Shown here: one piece after another, positions 5,664-6,656 of the stretch
Position numbering within the stretch: position 1 is the stretch's first letter
How the letters are laid out: each line of letters opens with the position of its first letter
Program-made: the position numbers and the translations under genes
Origin: Patescibacteria group bacterium UBA2772
GTDB taxonomy: Bacteria > Patescibacteriota > Minisyncoccia > Moranbacterales > DUUL01
Length of the DNA stretch: 6,656 nt
Assembly: GCA_002352545.1 (NCBI GenBank)
Contig: DEIO01000003.1
Location: 1 to 6,656 of the forward strand
Direction: 5' to 3'
The notes under the pieces: generated by a model
Told to the model about the DNA's origin: nothing
Databases searched by the model: none
What the model saw: the letters and a program-made list of their open reading frames with translations, nothing else

Positions 5664-5700
5664 AAAAGGCTTCACTAGAAATTTTCTAGTGAAGCCTTTT
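5664..5700. terminator. Bidirectional terminator between convergent genes
   Basis: A 37-nt perfect palindrome, AAAAGGCTTCACTAG (5664-5678) mirrored by CTAGTGAAGCCTTTT (5686-5700), has an A/T-rich centre. With A4 on one side and T4 on the other it works in both directions. It lies 13 nt after the plus-strand stop (5651) and 14 nt from the minus-strand stop (5714), so it serves both convergent genes. Confidence 0.9.
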
Positions 5701-5713
5701 AGGGTTTGAGATT

Positions 5714-6307
5714 TTAATTTGGCCTAACAACCTTCCACTCTTGAACACTTCTTATACCTGCTCCAAAGCTAGCTTTGCAAATCCTCCCTGGGAAGCACAC
5801 ATTCGAATCAAGAACAATGTCATTGTTTCTATCAAAAATAATCCCGTAATGACCATAGTCGATAGCTATATTAATAGGCTGAATAAAGATATCACCTTTC
5901 TTAACATAATCAGAAAGATCTTCATTACCAGTCCGTGATACCTGATTTGTATCAGGATCATAAAAATAATCATCTGAATCACAAGCATCACCAAAGGCGC
6001 CCTCATATTGACTGTGATAAATCAAATCACCTTCTCCTATCCCCAGAATGTAATCATAATCAGCTACACAATCAGAATTATCATCATCCCATTCTGACCA
6101 GTTATTATAAATAGTTGTGTCATCCCTTAGAAAACTTTTCCCTAAGATTCTATTAACAAAAAAGTTAACTAGGGCCTTACACTGCCTTTCACGAATAATA
6201 CCATTTTGATCAGGGATACTGTTACCATAATTTGTCGTGCTAACGGTATTTAGTGATGAATATAATTCTGGATACAATGCTTTACTTTCATATCCTCGCA
6301 GGCCCAA
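5714..6307 (-). CDS. Secreted CHAP-like cysteine amidase/peptidase body (signal peptide out of frame)
   Basis: The open frame gives about 197 residues from a TTG (6307) that follows an in-frame TAA by six bases and has no ribosome site, so it is probably not the true start. Numbering from that TTG, R41-Q-C43-KALVNFF resembles the catalytic-Cys helix of CHAP domains. KKGDIFIQP (136-144) then D150-YGHYGII matches the GD...GHVGI block with candidate catalytic H153. IVLDSN (164-169) occupies the position of the acidic/Asn residues, and the protein ends in VVRP like many CHAP domains. An acidic insert (DDDNSDC..., DACDSDD) separates Cys and His. CHAP enzymes cleave peptidoglycan amide bonds. This assignment rests on motifs only; another NlpC/P60-like fold is possible. 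Confidence 0.6.
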   Translation of the reverse strand: MGLRGYESKALYPELYSSLNTVSTTNYGNSIPDQNGIIRERQCKALVNFFVNRILGKSFLRDDTTIYNNWSEWDDDNSDCVADYDYILGIGEGDLIYHSQYEGAFGDACDSDDYFYDPDTNQVSRTGNEDLSDYVKKGDIFIQPINIAIDYGHYGIIFDRNNDIVLDSNVCFPGRICKASFGAGIRSVQEWKVVRPN

Positions 6308-6411
6308 AAAGTATTAACATTCCCAATTTGATTGCTGCAATTAGCAACGACAAAGGATGTGCTAAAAAGACAGAAAAAAACTACGAAAACTACTGTTATA
6401 CGCTTTTTCAA
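6250..6411 (-). pseudogene. Signal-peptide fragment of the CHAP-like protein, -1 frame
   Basis: A TTG at 6411..6409 starts M-K-K-R-I-T-V-V-F-V-V-F-F, continues through a hydrophobic core to S-F-V-V-A23, then N-C-S-N-Q-I-G. This is a typical Sec signal peptide with cleavage predicted after A23. AAGGAG ends 8 nt before the TTG, ideal spacing; the nearby ATG (6418) is too close to it and encodes a short frame. The signal frame runs on to a TAA at 6252..6250, while the CHAP-like frame opens after a TAA at 6316..6314. One added T in the T5G3 run (6310..6303) would fuse them into a 232-aa preprotein reading N-T-F-L-G-L-R-G-Y. The cause may be mutation, programmed slippage at TTTTTG, or a sequencing/assembly error. 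Confidence 0.6.
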
Positions 6412-6419
6412 TTTTCATT

Positions 6420-6425
6420 CTCCTT
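6420..6425 (-). promoter_or_regulatory. Shine-Dalgarno deciding the TTG start at 6411
   Basis: AAGGAG on the minus strand (6425..6420) is 8 nt upstream of TTG 6411. It is the only strong Shine-Dalgarno seen before any gene in the window. Confidence 0.7.
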
Positions 6426-6431
6426 TTTTTT

Positions 6432-6461
6432 GATATAAATTTCAGTTTTACACAATCTCAA
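6432..6461 (-). promoter_or_regulatory. Probable promoter of the CHAP-like gene
   Basis: TTGAGA (6461..6456, 5 of 6 matches), an 18-nt spacer and TATATC (6437..6432) point toward the signal-peptide start. The Shine-Dalgarno follows within about 10 nt, giving a leader of roughly 15 nt. Confidence 0.5.
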
Positions 6462-6540
6462 TCAACAGACTTCAAGCCATCTCAATCACCACCTTTCATT
6501 TCTATGATTAATAAATAAACCTCTAAACTTTTAAGGTACT

Positions 6541-6586
6541 AAAAAAACAACTAACCTCTTCATGTTTTGAGAAGAAAATTAGATTG
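6541..6586 (-). terminator. Terminator for a gene beyond the right edge
   Basis: On the minus strand CTAATTTTCTTC (6582..6571) pairs with GAAGAGGTTAG (6561..6551) as an approximately 11-bp stem with one bulge and two G-U pairs. TTG and seven T follow (6547..6541). A T6 run on the opposite side (6590-6595) could let it act in both directions. Confidence 0.65.
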
Positions 6587-6656
6587 TCCTTTTTTATTAC
6601 ATAATTATTTATACAATACTCCCACTATACAAAAAAAATATTTCGGGCCAAGTCCT
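6587..6656 (-). other. Right-edge stretch, possible 3' end of an upstream minus-strand gene
   Basis: Two minus-strand frames are open from the edge: one to a TAA at 6611..6609, the other to a TAA at 6607..6605. Either could be the C-terminus of a gene ended by the 6541-6586 terminator. With only about 15 residues visible I cannot choose between them or name a product. Confidence 0.25.

Overview
The window most likely comes from a Patescibacteria (Candidate Phyla Radiation, CPR) bacterium or a similarly reduced AT-rich lineage. The evidence is the left-edge 16S rRNA. It is about 57 nt shorter than E. coli over the same span (E. coli 8-779), has trimmed variable helices, and carries non-canonical bases at universal primer/probe sites, one of them balanced by a compensatory change. 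The proteins are AT-biased and Lys/Ile-rich, and most starts have no Shine-Dalgarno sequence. The phylum within CPR cannot be fixed from this partial gene. The standard code is used: the confident genes end in TAA or TAG and stay open without reading TGA.

Layout. 1-722: 5' half of a 16S rRNA gene on the minus strand, running off the left edge. 723-1257: a 535-bp non-coding block with three minus-strand promoters, each with a perfect TTGACA -35, aimed at the 16S gene. A strong terminator-like hairpin (929-972) lies between the second and third promoter, so a small RNA of about 110-200 nt may be made here. 1258-1713: greA (minus), with its own promoter and terminator. 1838-1877: strong hairpin terminator. 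1887-4726: minus-strand gene train, 5'->3': folA, then after a probable internal promoter a conserved-looking 118-aa unknown, dut, a small frameshifted lipoprotein gene, two small unknowns and a P-loop kinase resembling the UPF0200/dephospho-CoA-kinase-like group. 4893-5651: the only plus-strand gene, a membrane-anchored exported protein. 5664-5700: perfect bidirectional terminator. 5714-6411: minus-strand secreted protein with CHAP-like features, whose signal peptide is out of frame with its body. 6541-6586: terminator for a gene beyond the right edge.

How the genes fit together. FolA (tetrahydrofolate regeneration) and Dut (dUTP to dUMP) both serve dTMP synthesis, so the train looks like a thymidylate/dNTP cluster. 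No thymidylate synthase is present, and the unknowns and the kinase are linked to it only by position. The right third holds cell-surface genes. I see no CRISPR, transposon, tRNA or phage module. The best leads are the 16S covariation, the possible small RNA in the rRNA promoter block, and two exported-protein genes with the same type of -1 frameshift.
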